Source: Acidobacteriota bacterium | GTDB taxonomy: Bacteria > Acidobacteriota > Vicinamibacteria > Fen-336 | Assembly (NCBI GenBank): GCA_022340545.1 | Contig: JAJDNV010000098.1 | Span: 1-49,269, forward strand | Direction of reading: 5' to 3' | DNA: 49,269 bases | Part shown: positions 26,291 to 40,051 of the stretch, piece by piece | Numbering within the stretch: position 1 is the stretch's first letter | Layout: every line of letters starts with the position of its first letter | The notes under the pieces: model-generated | What the model was told of the DNA's origin: nothing | The model's input: the letters and a program-made list of their open reading frames with translations, nothing else | Databases searched by the model: none | Made by a program: the position numbers and the translations under genes

Positions 26291-26880
26291 TGGCGGAACG
26301 CAAGGCCCGCGTCGAGCGAAAGACGCGCGAGACGGACATCACCCTCGCGCTGAACCTCGACCGGGCCACCCGCTCGCGGATCAAGACCGGGGTCGGCTTC
26401 TTCGACCACATGCTGACGTCGCTGGCCCGGCACGCGGGCCTTGGCCTCGAGGTCCGGTGCCGGGGCGATCTCCACGTGGACGCCCACCACTCGGTGGAGG
26501 ATGTCGGCATCGCCCTCGGCCAGGCCCTCAAGACCTCGCTCGGCGACAAGAGAGGCATCGCCCGCTTTGGCCACGCTTACTGCCCCCTCGACGAGGCGCT
26601 CTGTCGCGCGGTCGTCGATCTCGCGGGCCGCCCGTGGCTGCACATGGGGGTGGTCTTCCGGGCAAAGAAGATCGGCGACATGCCCACCGAGCTCTTCGAG
26701 GACTTCTTCTGGGCGCTGGCCGACCACGCGCGCCTCAACCTGCACCTCGATCTCATCCGCGGCCGCAACTCACACCACATCGCCGAGGCGACGTTCAAGG
26801 CGACGGCCCGAGCACTGAAGATGGCGGTCGCCCTCGACCCGAAGGCGAAGGGCGTGCCGTCGACCAAAGGAACGCTCTAG
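26290..26880 (+). CDS. hisB: Imidazoleglycerol-phosphate dehydratase
   Basis: 196 residues, the monofunctional dehydratase. Metal-binding His motifs are GFFDHML, DAHHSVEDVGIALG and RGRNSHHIAEATFKA. There is no N-terminal histidinol-phosphatase domain, and no such gene elsewhere in the cluster, so that step must be encoded outside the window. Followed by the only large gap inside the his genes. Confidence 0.96.
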   Translation: MAERKARVERKTRETDITLALNLDRATRSRIKTGVGFFDHMLTSLARHAGLGLEVRCRGDLHVDAHHSVEDVGIALGQALKTSLGDKRGIARFGHAYCPLDEALCRAVVDLAGRPWLHMGVVFRAKKIGDMPTELFEDFFWALADHARLNLHLDLIRGRNSHHIAEATFKATARALKMAVALDPKAKGVPSTKGTL

Positions 26881-26971
26881 TGTTGCGCTCCCGAAGCCGT
26901 GTGAATGCCGCAGCCCGCGTGGGCAGGATCCCATTGCGATTGGGCAACAGCGGAGCCGAAGCGTACAGGCT

Positions 26972-27050
26972 CGGCGGCCGGGGCCCCCGACGAGGACCCA
27001 GCTCGACTTCGACGCTGCCGGGCCCGCAGGCGGGGTTGCACGCCGAGCCC
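26972..27050 (+). repeat. Dispersed intergenic repeat A, copy 3, inside the his operon
   Basis: The most diverged copy: CGACGAGGACCC, AGCTCGACTTCGACGCTG, CGGGCCCGCAG and GCACGCCGAG line up with copies 1 and 2. It occupies most of the 199-bp gap between hisB and hisH, 91 nt after the hisB stop and in sense. The 90 bases before it show GCCCGCGTGGGC and CCCA/TGGG small hairpins and no gene or leader peptide. Confidence 0.65.
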
Positions 27051-27079
27051 CGGGGCCTCGGCTCCGCGCGAGGTCGTCA

Positions 27080-27700
27080 ATGATTGCCATCGTCGACTAC
27101 GGGATCGGCAACCTCGGGAGCGTGACCAAGGGCTTCCGCCACGTGGGGGCCGAGGTCCAGCTCACCGGGGAGGCGGAGGTCCTCCGCCGCGCCTCGGCCC
27201 TCGTCCTCCCGGGCGACGGGGCCTTCGGAGCGACCATGGCGGAGATCGAACGGCGGGGCCTGGTTCCGATCCTGCGCGAGGCTGTCGCGGCCGGCGTCCC
27301 CCTCCTCGGCATCTGCATCGGTATGCAGGTCCTCTTCGAGGCGAGCGAGGAGCACGGTGTCTTCCAGGGACTTGGCCTCCTTCCCGGCCGGGTACGGCGC
27401 TTCGACGGCGCGCTGCCGGTGCCCCACATGGGGTGGAACGAGCTCCGCGCGCGCCGACCGCACCCCCTCCTCCAGGGCATCCCGGACGGCGCCCACGTCT
27501 ACTTCGTCCACTCCTACTTCTGCGACGCCGCGACCGAGGTCACGATCGCGTCCTCGGACTACGGGCGCGACTTCGCGGCGATCGTCGGACGCGAGCGCGT
27601 GCTCGGGGTGCAGTTCCACCCCGAGAAGAGCCAGGAGGTGGGCCTGCGCATGGTCGCGAACTTCGTCCGCTTCGTCGAGTCCACCCGGAGGGCGGCGTGA
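27080..27700 (+). CDS. hisH: Imidazole glycerol-phosphate synthase, glutamine amidotransferase subunit
   Basis: 206 residues; class I amidotransferase feeding ammonia to HisF. Nucleophile Cys in LGICIGMQ, catalytic His-Glu in [10 protein letters not shown], and the HisH-specific PHMGWNEL and HVYFVHSY. Ends in a GTGA overlap with hisA. Confidence 0.96.
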   Translation: MIAIVDYGIGNLGSVTKGFRHVGAEVQLTGEAEVLRRASALVLPGDGAFGATMAEIERRGLVPILREAVAAGVPLLGICIGMQVLFEASEEHGVFQGLGLLPGRVRRFDGALPVPHMGWNELRARRPHPLLQGIPDGAHVYFVHSYFCDAATEVTIASSDYGRDFAAIVGRERVLGVQFHPEKSQEVGLRMVANFVRFVESTRRAA

Positions 27701-28434
27701 TCGTGGTTCCCGCGATCGATGTGCGCGCGGGGAAGGTCGTGCGCCTGCGCCAGGGCCGTCCCGAGGAGGAGACCAGCTACGGGAGCGACCCGGCCGAGGC
27801 CGCCCGGCGCTGGGAGGCGGAGGGGGCGGAGCGGCTTCACCTCGTGGACCTCGATGCCGCCATCGACCGGCGGCCCCAGCCAGGGGTCGTCGGCGCGGTG
27901 GTGGTGGCGGTCGGTATCCCGGTCGAGGTGGGCGGGGGTCTGCGCACGGTCGACGCCGCGCGCCGCTATCGCGACGTAGGGGTCGAGCGGCTCATCTTCG
28001 GCACCGCGGCGGTGACCACCCCCGAGGTCGTCGAGGAGGCGGTCGACCGATGGCCGGAGGCGGTGGCGGTGGCGATCGACGCCCGCGGCGGCCGGGTCAC
28101 GGTCGCGGGATGGAAGGAGGACACGGCGCTGGACGCTCTCGAGCTCGGGTCCCGCGTCAAGGCATGGGGCGTGGGGCGCGTGCAGTTCACCGACGTCGGG
28201 AAGGACGGCACCCTCGACGGGCCAAACGTGGAGGCGATCGAGAAGATGGCCCGGGAGACCGGGCTGCGGATCACCGCCGCCGGGGGGGTCTCGACCCTGG
28301 ACGATCTCGTCCGCCTGAGCGCGCTCGCCGAGCTGGGCGTGGACGAGGCCATCAGCGGCAAGGCGCTCTACGACGGCCGCTTCACCCTCGCCGAGGCGCG
28401 ATCGGCCCTGTCCGCGGTCGGGAAGGGGCGCTGA
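27697..28434 (+). CDS. hisA: Phosphoribosylformimino-5-aminoimidazole carboxamide ribotide isomerase
   Basis: 245 residues, a (beta/alpha)8 barrel paralogous to HisF. The catalytic Asp is in [15 protein letters not shown], and the second in [12 protein letters not shown]. Phosphate-binding loops are VEVGGGLRT and [12 protein letters not shown] start coupled to hisH. In an organism with separate trpF, as here, a dual-function PriA is not needed. Confidence 0.94.
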   Translation: MIVVPAIDVRAGKVVRLRQGRPEEETSYGSDPAEAARRWEAEGAERLHLVDLDAAIDRRPQPGVVGAVVVAVGIPVEVGGGLRTVDAARRYRDVGVERLIFGTAAVTTPEVVEEAVDRWPEAVAVAIDARGGRVTVAGWKEDTALDALELGSRVKAWGVGRVQFTDVGKDGTLDGPNVEAIEKMARETGLRITAAGGVSTLDDLVRLSALAELGVDEAISGKALYDGRFTLAEARSALSAVGKGR

Positions 28435-29246
28435 TGCTCGCCAAGCGGCTCATCCCCTGCCTCGACGTGGACCGTGGTCGCGTCGTGAAGGGCGTCCGCT
28501 TCGTGTCGCTGCGCGACGCCGGCGACCCGGTCGAGGCGGCGGTGCGGTATGACGCCGAAGGGGCGGACGAGCTCGTCTTCCTCGACATCACCGCGTCGTC
28601 CGACGCCCGGCCTATCGTCCTCGACATGGTGCGACGGGTGGCCGACGCGGTGTACCTGCCCTTCACCGTCGGCGGCGGGTTGCGCACGGTCGACGACGCC
28701 GAGGCACTCCTCCGCGCCGGTGCGGACAAGGTCGCGGTCAACACCGCTGCCGTCGACAAGCCCGGGGTCCTCGGAGAGCTGTCCCGGCGCTTCGGCTCCC
28801 AGGCCGTGGTCCTGGCCGTCGACGCCCGAGCTACCGGACGGGGCGATTGGGAGGTCTACGTCCACGGCGGCCGCACCCCCACCGGGCGCGACGCCGTGGC
28901 CTGGTCCCGGGAGGGTGTCGAGCAGGGCGCCGGAGAGATCCTCCTCACGAGCATGGACCGCGACGGGACGAAGGACGGCTTCGACATTGCCCTGACCCGG
29001 GCAGTGGCCGACGAGGTGAACGTGCCGGTTGTGGCGTCCGGAGGGGCCGGCACAGTCGCCCACATGGCGGAGGCCCTGACCGAGGGCCGAGCCAGCGCCG
29101 CCCTCGCCGCGTCGATCTTCCACTTCGGCGAGATCCGGATCCCTGACGCAAAGGCCGAGCTGCTGCGGATGGGGGTCGCGGTGCGACCGCCCGAAGAGAC
29201 GACAGGCGACGGCGCGCTGGGCGAAACGGAAGGAGGCGCGGCATGA
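28434..29246 (+). CDS. hisF: Imidazole glycerol-phosphate synthase, cyclase subunit
   Basis: 270 residues, beta/alpha barrel. [19 protein letters not shown] carries the first catalytic Asp, and [15 protein letters not shown] the second. Phosphate loops are FTVGGGLRT and VVASGGAGT. Together with HisH it makes IGP and AICAR. The C-terminal ~20 residues (after GVAVRPPE) form an unconserved acidic tail. Confidence 0.95.
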   Translation: MLAKRLIPCLDVDRGRVVKGVRFVSLRDAGDPVEAAVRYDAEGADELVFLDITASSDARPIVLDMVRRVADAVYLPFTVGGGLRTVDDAEALLRAGADKVAVNTAAVDKPGVLGELSRRFGSQAVVLAVDARATGRGDWEVYVHGGRTPTGRDAVAWSREGVEQGAGEILLTSMDRDGTKDGFDIALTRAVADEVNVPVVASGGAGTVAHMAEALTEGRASAALAASIFHFGEIRIPDAKAELLRMGVAVRPPEETTGDGALGETEGGAA

Positions 29247-29875
29247 CGGCCGGGGCGGGGGACGCGCGGATGATGCCCGACGGGCTCGCCTTCGACGACG
29301 CCGGGCTCCTCCCCGTCGTCGTGCAGGACCGCGCGAGCGGTGACGTGCTCATGGTGGCCTGGGCCAACGCGGAGGCGCTGGCCCGAACCGCGGAAACCGG
29401 GCTCGCCCACTTCTGGAGCCGCCGCCGGAAGGCGCTGTGGCGCAAGGGCGAGACGTCCGGAAACGGACTGCGCGTCGTCGAGGCCCGCGCCGACTGCGAC
29501 CGGGACACGCTGCTCCTCGTCGTGGACCCCGAGGGTCCGGCCTGCCACACCGGCGCCCGGACATGTTTCGGCGAGACCTCGCCGACCGCAGCGGGGATGC
29601 TCGAGGAGCTCGCCCGCGTCGTCGCGGCGCGGGCCGGGGCCCCGCCGGAGGAGTCCTACACCGCGCGACTCCTCTCGAAGGGACCCGACCAGGTCCTGAA
29701 GAAGATCGGCGAGGAGGCGACCGAGGTCGTCCTCGCCGGCCGCGCGCAGAGCGACGAGCGGCTCGCGGAGGAGACGGCCGATCTTCTCTACCACCTGCTG
29801 GTGGCGCTGCGGCAGCGCGAGCTGCCCCTCGTCCGCGTGATGGATGAGCTGCGGCGCCGTCGGGGCGGGGGGTGA
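29243..29875 (+). CDS. hisIE: Bifunctional phosphoribosyl-AMP cyclohydrolase / phosphoribosyl-ATP pyrophosphatase
   Basis: 210 residues. The N-terminal HisI domain (about 10-115) has [30 protein letters not shown] and the zinc Cys residues in DCDRDTLL and [11 protein letters not shown]. The C-terminal HisE domain (about 120-205) has [23 protein letters not shown] and [13 protein letters not shown]. Last his gene; trpE starts 22 nt later with its own ribosome-binding site. Confidence 0.95.
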   Translation: MTAGAGDARMMPDGLAFDDAGLLPVVVQDRASGDVLMVAWANAEALARTAETGLAHFWSRRRKALWRKGETSGNGLRVVEARADCDRDTLLLVVDPEGPACHTGARTCFGETSPTAAGMLEELARVVAARAGAPPEESYTARLLSKGPDQVLKKIGEEATEVVLAGRAQSDERLAEETADLLYHLLVALRQRELPLVRVMDELRRRRGGG

Positions 29876-29897
29876 GGGTGCGGCGAAGGAGCGACCA

Positions 29898-33704
<3,807 letters not shown>

Positions 33705-33708
<4 letters not shown>

Positions 33709-34358
33709 GCCGGGTCTTCGTCAAGGTGTGTGGCATCACGAGAGCGGAGGACGGCCTCCTGGCCGCCGAGGCCGGCGCGGACGCCGTCGGCTTCGTCTTC
33801 TATCCCATGAGCCCGAGACGGATCGAGCCGGAACGGGCGGCGGCCATCGCCCGCGAGATCCCACCGCTCGTGGCCCGCGTCGGCGTGTTCGTGGACGCAA
33901 CGCGGGAGGAGATGGCGCAGACCGCCGAGGTGGTCGGCCTGGACCTGCTCCAGCTCCACGGCGACGAGCCCCCGGAGGCCCTGGAGGACCTGCCCCGTCG
34001 CGCCCTGAAGGCGGTGAGGGTCGGCAAGGGGTTCACTCCCGAGGACGCCCTGCGCTATCGGACGGCCGCCGGGGTGGTGGTGGACACGCGTCTCGTCGGC
34101 GAGACGGTGATGCCCGGCGGCACCGGGACACCGTTCGACTGGACGCTCGTGAGAGGCCTTCGAGACCGGGTGAGCTTCCTGATGCTGGCCGGAGGGCTCA
34201 CCCCCGACAACGTCGCGGAGGCCATCACCGAGGTGCGCCCGCACGCCGTGGACGTCTCGAGCGGCGTGGAGCGGCTTCCCGGGCGAAAGGAGCCCGAACG
34301 GGTGAAGGCCTTCGTGGAGGCGGTCCGGGCGGTGGAGAGAGAGGACGTGGGGCGATGA
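33705..34358 (+). CDS. trpF: Phosphoribosylanthranilate isomerase
   Basis: 217 residues. The general-base Cys is in [14 protein letters not shown]; the general-acid Asp is in VVVDTRLVG; the phosphate loops are [11 protein letters not shown] and DVSSGVE. Normal length. Overlaps trpB by 4 bp. Confidence 0.95.
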
Positions 34359-35593
34359 GCGCGGCGTCGAGACCCGTCGGCGAGTGGCCTGATGCCGGGG
34401 GGCACTTCGGCCCGTACGGGGGCTGCTTCGTCCCCGAGACCCTCATGGAGCCCCTTCGAGAGCTGGAGGCGGCCTGGACGGAGGCCCGGAACGACGACGG
34501 CTTCCAGGCCGAGCTTCGCCGGCTCCTCCGCGACTACGTGGGCCGGCCCACCCCCCTCGGGCGCGCCGACCGTCTCTCGGAAAGGCTCGGGGTACGCGTG
34601 TACCTGAAACGCGAGGACCTCTGTCACACCGGGGCCCACAAGATCAACAACGCCCTGGGCCAGGGGCTGCTCGTTCGGCGGATGGGCAAGACGCGCGTTG
34701 TGGCCGAGACGGGCGCCGGCCAGCACGGTGTCGCCTCCGCCACCGTGTGTGCGCTCCTCGGCCTCGAGTGCGTCGTCTACATGGGCACCGAGGACATGGC
34801 ACGCCAGGCCCCCAACGTGGAGCGGATGCGTCTGCTCGGGGCGGAGGTGCGCGGAGTCGACTCGGGTCAGCGCACGCTGAAGGACGCGATCAACGAGGCG
34901 ATGCGCGACTGGGTCACGAACGTACGCACGACGCACTACCTCCTCGGCTCGGTGCTCGGTGGGCACCCCTACCCGACGATGGTGCGGGACCTCCAGGCGG
35001 TGATCGGTCGGGAGGCGCGTGAGCAGATCCTGGAGGGATCGAAGCGGCTCCCGGATGTGCTCGTCGCCTGCGTGGGCGGCGGCTCGAACGCGATCGGCCT
35101 CTTCCATGCGTTCCTGGGGGACGCCGCGGTCAAGATGGTCGGGGTCGAGGCCGGGGGGCGCTCGACGCGTCCCGGCGACCACGCGGCACGGTTCCTTCCC
35201 GAAGCGGGGGCCGGCGCCGGCGTGGGCGTCCTGCAGGGGACCCGCACGTACCTGCTGCAGGACCCGGCCGGGAACGTCCTGCCGACACACTCGGTCTCGG
35301 CCGGGCTCGATTACCCGGCGGTCGGCCCCGAGCACGCGCTCCTTCACGACGAGGGACGCGTCGAGTACGCGTCGGTGACCGACGAGGAGGCCCTCGCCGC
35401 CTTCCACCTGCTCGGCGAGACCGAAGGGATCCTGCCCGCCCTCGAGTCCTCGCACGCGCTGGCCTGGGTCGTACGCGAGGCGCCGGCCCTGCAGGACCAG
35501 ATCGTTCTCCTCAACCTGAGCGGCCGCGGTGACAAGGACCTGGCCATAGTCATTGACGCCACGCGCCCGCCCCGCGGGCCGGGGCAGGGCTGA
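34355..35593 (+). CDS. trpB: Tryptophan synthase beta subunit
   Basis: 412 residues, PLP enzyme joining indole and serine. [16 protein letters not shown] at the N-terminus, Schiff-base Lys in [13 protein letters not shown], catalytic Glu in AETGAGQHG and the phosphate loop [10 protein letters not shown]. TrpB1 type, partnered by the trpA that starts 8 nt later. A Pro/Gly-rich C-terminal tail is unconserved. Confidence 0.96.
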   Translation: MSAASRPVGEWPDAGGHFGPYGGCFVPETLMEPLRELEAAWTEARNDDGFQAELRRLLRDYVGRPTPLGRADRLSERLGVRVYLKREDLCHTGAHKINNALGQGLLVRRMGKTRVVAETGAGQHGVASATVCALLGLECVVYMGTEDMARQAPNVERMRLLGAEVRGVDSGQRTLKDAINEAMRDWVTNVRTTHYLLGSVLGGHPYPTMVRDLQAVIGREAREQILEGSKRLPDVLVACVGGGSNAIGLFHAFLGDAAVKMVGVEAGGRSTRPGDHAARFLPEAGAGAGVGVLQGTRTYLLQDPAGNVLPTHSVSAGLDYPAVGPEHALLHDEGRVEYASVTDEEALAAFHLLGETEGILPALESSHALAWVVREAPALQDQIVLLNLSGRGDKDLAIVIDATRPPRGPGQG

Positions 35594-35601
35594 GGTTCGC
35601 C

Positions 35602-36378
35602 ATGGGCCGAATCGGGAAGAGCTTCGCTCGTCGCCGAGCCGAAGGTCGCGCGGCGTTCGTGCCGTTTCTCACCGCCGGCGACCCGTCCCTCGACCGGACC
35701 GTCGAGGCCGCGGTGGAGCTGGAGAGAGCAGGGGCGGACGTGCTCGAGCTCGGCGTGCCGTTCTCCGATCCGCTCGCCGACGGCCCGGTGATCCAGCGCG
35801 CGAGCGAGCGGGCGCTGGCGCGCGGGGTCACTCTCGAGGCGGTTCTCGGCGGGGTCCGGCGCATCCGCGAGCGGAGCGAGCTGCCCCTCCTTCTCTTTAG
35901 CTACTTCAACCCGCTCCTGCAGCGTGGCCTGGAGCGGCTGGCCCGCGAGGCGGCGGAGGCCGGCGTCGACGGGGTGCTGATCACCGATCTACCGCCGGAG
36001 GAGGCCGACGGCTGGCTCGGGGCCGCGCGGGGCGCCGCGTTGGACACCGTGTTCCTCGCCGCGCCCACCAGCCCCCCGGAGCGCCTGCGGAGGGTGGCGG
36101 AGGCCAGCCGGGGATTCGTGTACGCGATCAGCCGCACCGGGGTGACGGGGGAGCGCCGCGCGCTCTCCGACGAGGCGGCGCCCCTGGTGGCGCGGCTGCG
36201 CGAGCTCACCGACGTGCCGGTGGCCCTCGGGTTCGGGCTGTCGACCCCGGAGCAGGTGGCGGAGGCGGGAAAGGTGGCGGATGGTGTGGTGGTCGGGAGC
36301 GCCCTCGTGCGTTTTCTCGAGGAGCAACCGGAGGGAGATCTCGGAGCACAGGTGCGATGGCTGACGAGCGCGATGTGA
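35602..36378 (+). CDS. trpA: Tryptophan synthase alpha subunit
   Basis: 258 residues, barrel enzyme that splits indole-3-glycerol phosphate. Catalytic Glu in LELGVPFSDPLADGPVIQ, which also holds the catalytic Asp; YAISRTGVTG and VALGFGLST form the phosphate site. Its last 22 bp overlap aroQ. Confidence 0.95.
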   Translation: MGRIGKSFARRRAEGRAAFVPFLTAGDPSLDRTVEAAVELERAGADVLELGVPFSDPLADGPVIQRASERALARGVTLEAVLGGVRRIRERSELPLLLFSYFNPLLQRGLERLAREAAEAGVDGVLITDLPPEEADGWLGAARGAALDTVFLAAPTSPPERLRRVAEASRGFVYAISRTGVTGERRALSDEAAPLVARLRELTDVPVALGFGLSTPEQVAEAGKVADGVVVGSALVRFLEEQPEGDLGAQVRWLTSAM

Positions 36379-36725
36379 GGACACAGAGGGCGACACCCCC
36401 GGAGGTCGATGGGCTGCGCCGCCGAATCGACCTGATCGACGACCAGCTGATGAAGCTGCTGAACAGCCGCTCCGCGTGCGCGGTCGAGATCGGGCGGGTC
36501 AAGCGGCAGGTCGGGATGGCGGTTTACCAACCCGAGCGGGAGACCTGGATCCTCGAGCGGGTCGAGGCCAACAACCCGGGACCGCTCGACCCCGGCGCCG
36601 TGCGCCGTGTGTTCGAGCGGATCATCGACGAGGGCCGGCGCCTCGAGCGCCTGGCCCAGAGAGACGACGACAAGGAGGCGGGCGAGGCGAGAGCCTCTCT
36701 TCCGCCGGAGAGGCAAGGAGAGTAG
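36357..36725 (+). CDS. aroQ: Chorismate mutase, AroQ class
   Basis: 122 residues; rearranges chorismate to prephenate, the step towards Phe and Tyr. The all-helical AroQ core runs about 17-100: LRRRIDLIDDQLMKLLNSR, VGRVK-type Lys in IGRVKRQVG and VYQPERE. No prephenate dehydratase or dehydrogenase is fused. A charged 20-residue tail follows. It sits between the Trp branch and DAHP synthase, and could associate with the latter, as AroQ-DAHPS pairs do elsewhere. Confidence 0.9.
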   Translation: MADERDVRTQRATPPEVDGLRRRIDLIDDQLMKLLNSRSACAVEIGRVKRQVGMAVYQPERETWILERVEANNPGPLDPGAVRRVFERIIDEGRRLERLAQRDDDKEAGEARASLPPERQGE

Positions 36726-36731
36726 TTCGCC

Positions 36732-37775
36732 ATGGTCATCGTGATGGAGCACACCGCAAACGAAGGGCAGGTCCAGAAGGTGATCGAGACGCTCGTCGAC
36801 GAGGGCTACGACGTGCACCGCTCGAGCGGCGTCGACTACACCGTCCTCGGGGCGGTGGGATCACCTCGCCGGCCCGTGGACCCGCGCCTGGTCGAAGTCC
36901 TGCCGGGGGTGCGGGAGGTCGTCCGCATCTCTGAGCCCTACAAGCTGGCCGGGCGGACCTTCAAGAGCGAAGACACCGTGGTCGACCTCGCCGGGGTCCC
37001 GGTGGGGGGGGCCGAGGTCATCGCCATCGCCGGACCCTGCTCGGTCGAGAGCGCGGATCAGGTCGGGGCGGTGGCGAAGACGGTGGCCGCCTCCGGGGCC
37101 CGGGCCCTGCGGGGCGGGGCGTTCAAGCCCCGGACCTCGCCCTACTCATTCCAGGGACACGGCGAGGAGGCCCTCAAGTGGATGCGGTCCGCCGCCGACG
37201 AGAACGGGATGGCCGTCGTCAGTGAAGTCATGGACCCCCGCCGGATCGAGATGATGATGCAGTATGTCGACTGCCTCCAGGTCGGTGCGCGCAACATGCA
37301 GAACTTCGATCTCCTGAAGGAGCTGGGCCGGGTGCGCCGCCCCGTGCTGCTGAAGCGCGGCCTCAGCGCCACCATCGAGGAGTGGTTGCTGTCGGCCGAG
37401 TACATCCTCGCCGGCGGCAACTCCCAGGTCGTCCTCTGCGAGCGGGGGATCCGCACCTTCGAGGGCTACACCCGCAACACGCTCGACATCTCCGCCATCC
37501 CCGTGGTCAAGAAGCGCAGCCACCTCCCGATCCTGGTCGACCCGAGCCACGGCACCGGGCGGCGCGAGAAGGTCATCCCCATGGCCCGGGCCGCGATCGC
37601 GGCGGGCGCGGATGGGCTCCTCATCGAGGTCCACAATGACCCGGAGAAGGCGCTCTCCGACGGGCCTCAGAGCCTCTACCCCGAGCAGTTCGACCAGCTC
37701 ATGGGCGAGCTGCGGATCATCGCTCCGGTGCTCGGTCGTTCGCTTCCTCTCGCGAAGGCGAAGACGCCGGCCTGA
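36732..37775 (+). CDS. aroF: 3-deoxy-7-phosphoheptulonate (DAHP) synthase, type I-beta with N-terminal regulatory domain
   Basis: 347 residues; condenses PEP and erythrose 4-phosphate at the entry of the shikimate pathway. The N-terminal ferredoxin-like domain (about 1-75, VIVMEHTANEGQVQKVIETL) resembles the feedback domain of the Thermotoga enzyme. The barrel has AGPCSVES, RGGAFKPRTSPYSFQG, LKRGLSATIEEWL and VDPSHGTGRR. Last gene of the supercluster. The gene name varies between organisms. Confidence 0.92.
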   Translation: MVIVMEHTANEGQVQKVIETLVDEGYDVHRSSGVDYTVLGAVGSPRRPVDPRLVEVLPGVREVVRISEPYKLAGRTFKSEDTVVDLAGVPVGGAEVIAIAGPCSVESADQVGAVAKTVAASGARALRGGAFKPRTSPYSFQGHGEEALKWMRSAADENGMAVVSEVMDPRRIEMMMQYVDCLQVGARNMQNFDLLKELGRVRRPVLLKRGLSATIEEWLLSAEYILAGGNSQVVLCERGIRTFEGYTRNTLDISAIPVVKKRSHLPILVDPSHGTGRREKVIPMARAAIAAGADGLLIEVHNDPEKALSDGPQSLYPEQFDQLMGELRIIAPVLGRSLPLAKAKTPA

Positions 37776-37922
37776 GGAACCGCTTCGCACCACGCCTCCG
37801 AGGAGCTCGAGTGGCTCTTCGGTCCGGGGTTGGCTGTACATAGCGTCCCCTGCTCTCGTCGTATGATCTACGCAGAGCCTCGGGAAGACGCACAGCACGC
37901 AACCGGTGAGGAGACGAAGAAG

Positions 37923-38597
37923 GTGGCCATCCTGCTGGTCGAAGATGACGACGTGATCGCGGAGTTCGTGTCCAAGGGGCTGGGCGAGGCCGGATTCGCC
38001 GTCGACCGGGCCCGCGACGGCGAGGAGGGCCTGGCTCTCGCCCTCCAGAACGTCTACGATGCGGCGGTCGTCGATGTCATGCTCCCCCGACTCGACGGCC
38101 TCGGCCTGATCGACAGGCTGCGCCGCCGGGGGCGGAACACCCCGGTCCTGATCCTGAGTGCCCGACGCAGCGTGGACGACCGGGTGCGAGGGCTACAGGC
38201 GGGCGGAGACGACTACCTCGTCAAGCCGTTCGACTTCTCGGAGCTCCTCGCCCGTCTCCAGGCACTCGTGCGACGCGCCACGGGCGTGGCCGAGCCCACG
38301 CGTCTCGAGCTGGGACCGCTCACCCTCGACCTCCTGACCCGGGAGGTGAAGCGAGAGGGCGTCCTTCTGGATTTGCGCCCCCGCGAGTATGCCCTTCTCG
38401 AGTATCTGATGCGCAACGGCGGGCGAGTCGTCTCACGGACCGCGATCCTCTCCCGCGTGTGGGGCTACGACTTCGATCCCCACACCAACACCGTCGATGT
38501 CCTCGTCTCGCGCCTCCGGGAGAAGCTCGACCGGGGTTTCGAAACGAAGCTGCTCCACACCGTCCGGGGAGCCGGGTATGTCCTCAGGGCCCCGTGA
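37923..38597 (+). CDS. OmpR/PhoB-family response regulator
   Basis: 224 residues: receiver domain (phospho-Asp in VVDVMLPRLDG, Thr/Ser in ILSARR, Lys in LVKPFDF) and a winged-helix DNA-binding domain (RPREYALLEYLMRNGGRVVSR ... NTVDVLVSRLREKL). I start at the GTG at 37923, with GAGGAG 9 nt upstream, giving the usual family length. An earlier ATG (37863) would add about 20 unconserved residues and overlaps a TATGAT box (37862-37867) that may be the -10 element. Overlaps the kinase gene by 20 bp. Confidence 0.92.
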   Translation: MAILLVEDDDVIAEFVSKGLGEAGFAVDRARDGEEGLALALQNVYDAAVVDVMLPRLDGLGLIDRLRRRGRNTPVLILSARRSVDDRVRGLQAGGDDYLVKPFDFSELLARLQALVRRATGVAEPTRLELGPLTLDLLTREVKREGVLLDLRPREYALLEYLMRNGGRVVSRTAILSRVWGYDFDPHTNTVDVLVSRLREKLDRGFETKLLHTVRGAGYVLRAP

Positions 38598-39981
38598 GCG
38601 GTTCCAGGGCACGCTCGGCCTGCGCCTGGCCGCGTGGTACGCAGGACTCTTCATCGTTGGCGCCCTCGCCCTGTTTGCCCTCAGCTACGCCCTCCTCGCC
38701 CGTTCGTTGGAGCAGCGCGACCACGAGGCGGTGCGTCTCACGCTCGCCCAGTACGCGTCCACCTACGAGACGAGCGGGGCAGTCGGCCTCCTCCGAACAC
38801 TGGGGGCCCAGGAGCAGCTCGGCGCCCACGTCGACTTCTTCGTCCGGGTGATCGATCGTCAGAAGCGGGTCGTCTTTCTGAGCCTGCCCGGCCGCTGGAC
38901 CGACTTCGATCTCACTGGCTCCGTGCCCTCCCCGCTCCCCGGCACGTTCTCCTGGAGTCGACGCGAGTCCCAGTCCGGTGCGGAGGCGCTCGAGATCGCA
39001 TCGATGGCGGTTGGTGACGGCACGATTCTCCAGGTCGGGCGCAGCACGAGGGCTCGCCGCGAGGTGCTCGGTCGTTTCAGAGAGCTTCTCGGGGCCGTCC
39101 TCCTCGCGACGATCCTCCTGGCCCTCGCTGTCGGGATCATCCTGACCCAACGCGCCCTGCGGCCCGTGCGCGATCTCGCCCGCACGGTCGGCGACACGAT
39201 CCGCACCGCGCGTCTCGACGCCCGCGTGCCGGAGCGGGAGGGAGGGGATGCCCTGGACGAGCTGGTGAGGCTCGTCAATGCCATGCTCGACCGGATCGAG
39301 AGACTCGTGAAGGCGATGCACGGCTCGCTCGACGCCGTCGCCCACGACCTGCGTACCCCCCTGATGCGCCTGCGAGTCGCTGCCGAGAGCGCGCTCACGT
39401 CCGAGGCCGCCGCCAGCGACTGCCGCGAAGCTCTCTCCGACACCCTCGAAGAGGCCGAGCGGTTGCGCGGCATGCTCGACAGCCTCATGGATCTCTCCGA
39501 AGCCGAGGCGGGCGTCATGGCCCTGAGACGGGAGAGGATCCCGGTGACCGTGCTCTTCGAGGAGACCCGCGAGCTCTTCGCCGATCTCGCCGAAGACAAG
39601 GGGATCACCCTCCGCGTCCAGGAGGAGGTCCCGGCGGTCGTGGATGGCGACCGCAACCGGCTGCGGCAGGTGCTCGCCAACCTGGTGGACAACGCCATCA
39701 AGTACACGACCTCCGGGGGCGAGGTTGCTCTGGAGGGGCGTGAAGAGGATCACTCCGCGGTGCTCGAGGTCATCGACACCGGAGCCGGCATCGATCCCGG
39801 GGATCTCCCCCGGATCTGGGACCGCCTCTTCCGGGGAGACCGCAGCCGGTCGGAGAGAGGCCTCGGCCTCGGCCTGAGCCTCGTTCGGGCGATCGTCGAG
39901 GCACACGGTGGGCAAGTGGCCGTCGAGAGCGCCCCCGGGCACGGCTCGCGCTTCACGGTGCGGCTCCCCGCCGCCTCCTGA
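38578..39981 (+). CDS. Membrane sensor histidine kinase, partner of the upstream regulator
   Basis: 467 residues. Two membrane helices (about 18-40 and 175-198) flank a periplasmic domain of about 130 residues; then HAMP, HisKA with the phospho-acceptor in VAHDLRTPLMRLR, and HATPase with NLVDNAIKY, DTGAGIDP and GLGLGLSLVRAIV. The layout resembles the heavy-metal (CusS-type) or QseC-like kinases; the signal is unknown. Its end is 70 bp from convergent mgtE. Confidence 0.92.
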   Translation: MSSGPRERFQGTLGLRLAAWYAGLFIVGALALFALSYALLARSLEQRDHEAVRLTLAQYASTYETSGAVGLLRTLGAQEQLGAHVDFFVRVIDRQKRVVFLSLPGRWTDFDLTGSVPSPLPGTFSWSRRESQSGAEALEIASMAVGDGTILQVGRSTRARREVLGRFRELLGAVLLATILLALAVGIILTQRALRPVRDLARTVGDTIRTARLDARVPEREGGDALDELVRLVNAMLDRIERLVKAMHGSLDAVAHDLRTPLMRLRVAAESALTSEAAASDCREALSDTLEEAERLRGMLDSLMDLSEAEAGVMALRRERIPVTVLFEETRELFADLAEDKGITLRVQEEVPAVVDGDRNRLRQVLANLVDNAIKYTTSGGEVALEGREEDHSAVLEVIDTGAGIDPGDLPRIWDRLFRGDRSRSERGLGLGLSLVRAIVEAHGGQVAVESAPGHGSRFTVRLPAAS

Positions 39982-40051
39982 TACTGCACCTCCGCGACCG
40001 GGAGCGCTCCGGAAACCTTGACGAAGAGGAAGGCCTGTGGAGGCGGCTACG

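Noticed and set aside
26881-27079. Second His leader peptide before hisH
   Set aside because: Short frames in the gap contain no run of His codons; the gap is mostly repeat A.
37830-37867. TTGGCT ... TATGAT as a complete promoter for the response regulator
   Set aside because: The spacer would be 26 nt; only the TATGAT part is credible as a -10 box.
39990-40020. GGAGCGCTCC palindrome between the histidine kinase and mgtE as a terminator
   Set aside because: The self-complementary core leaves almost no loop and no T-run follows; too weak to list.
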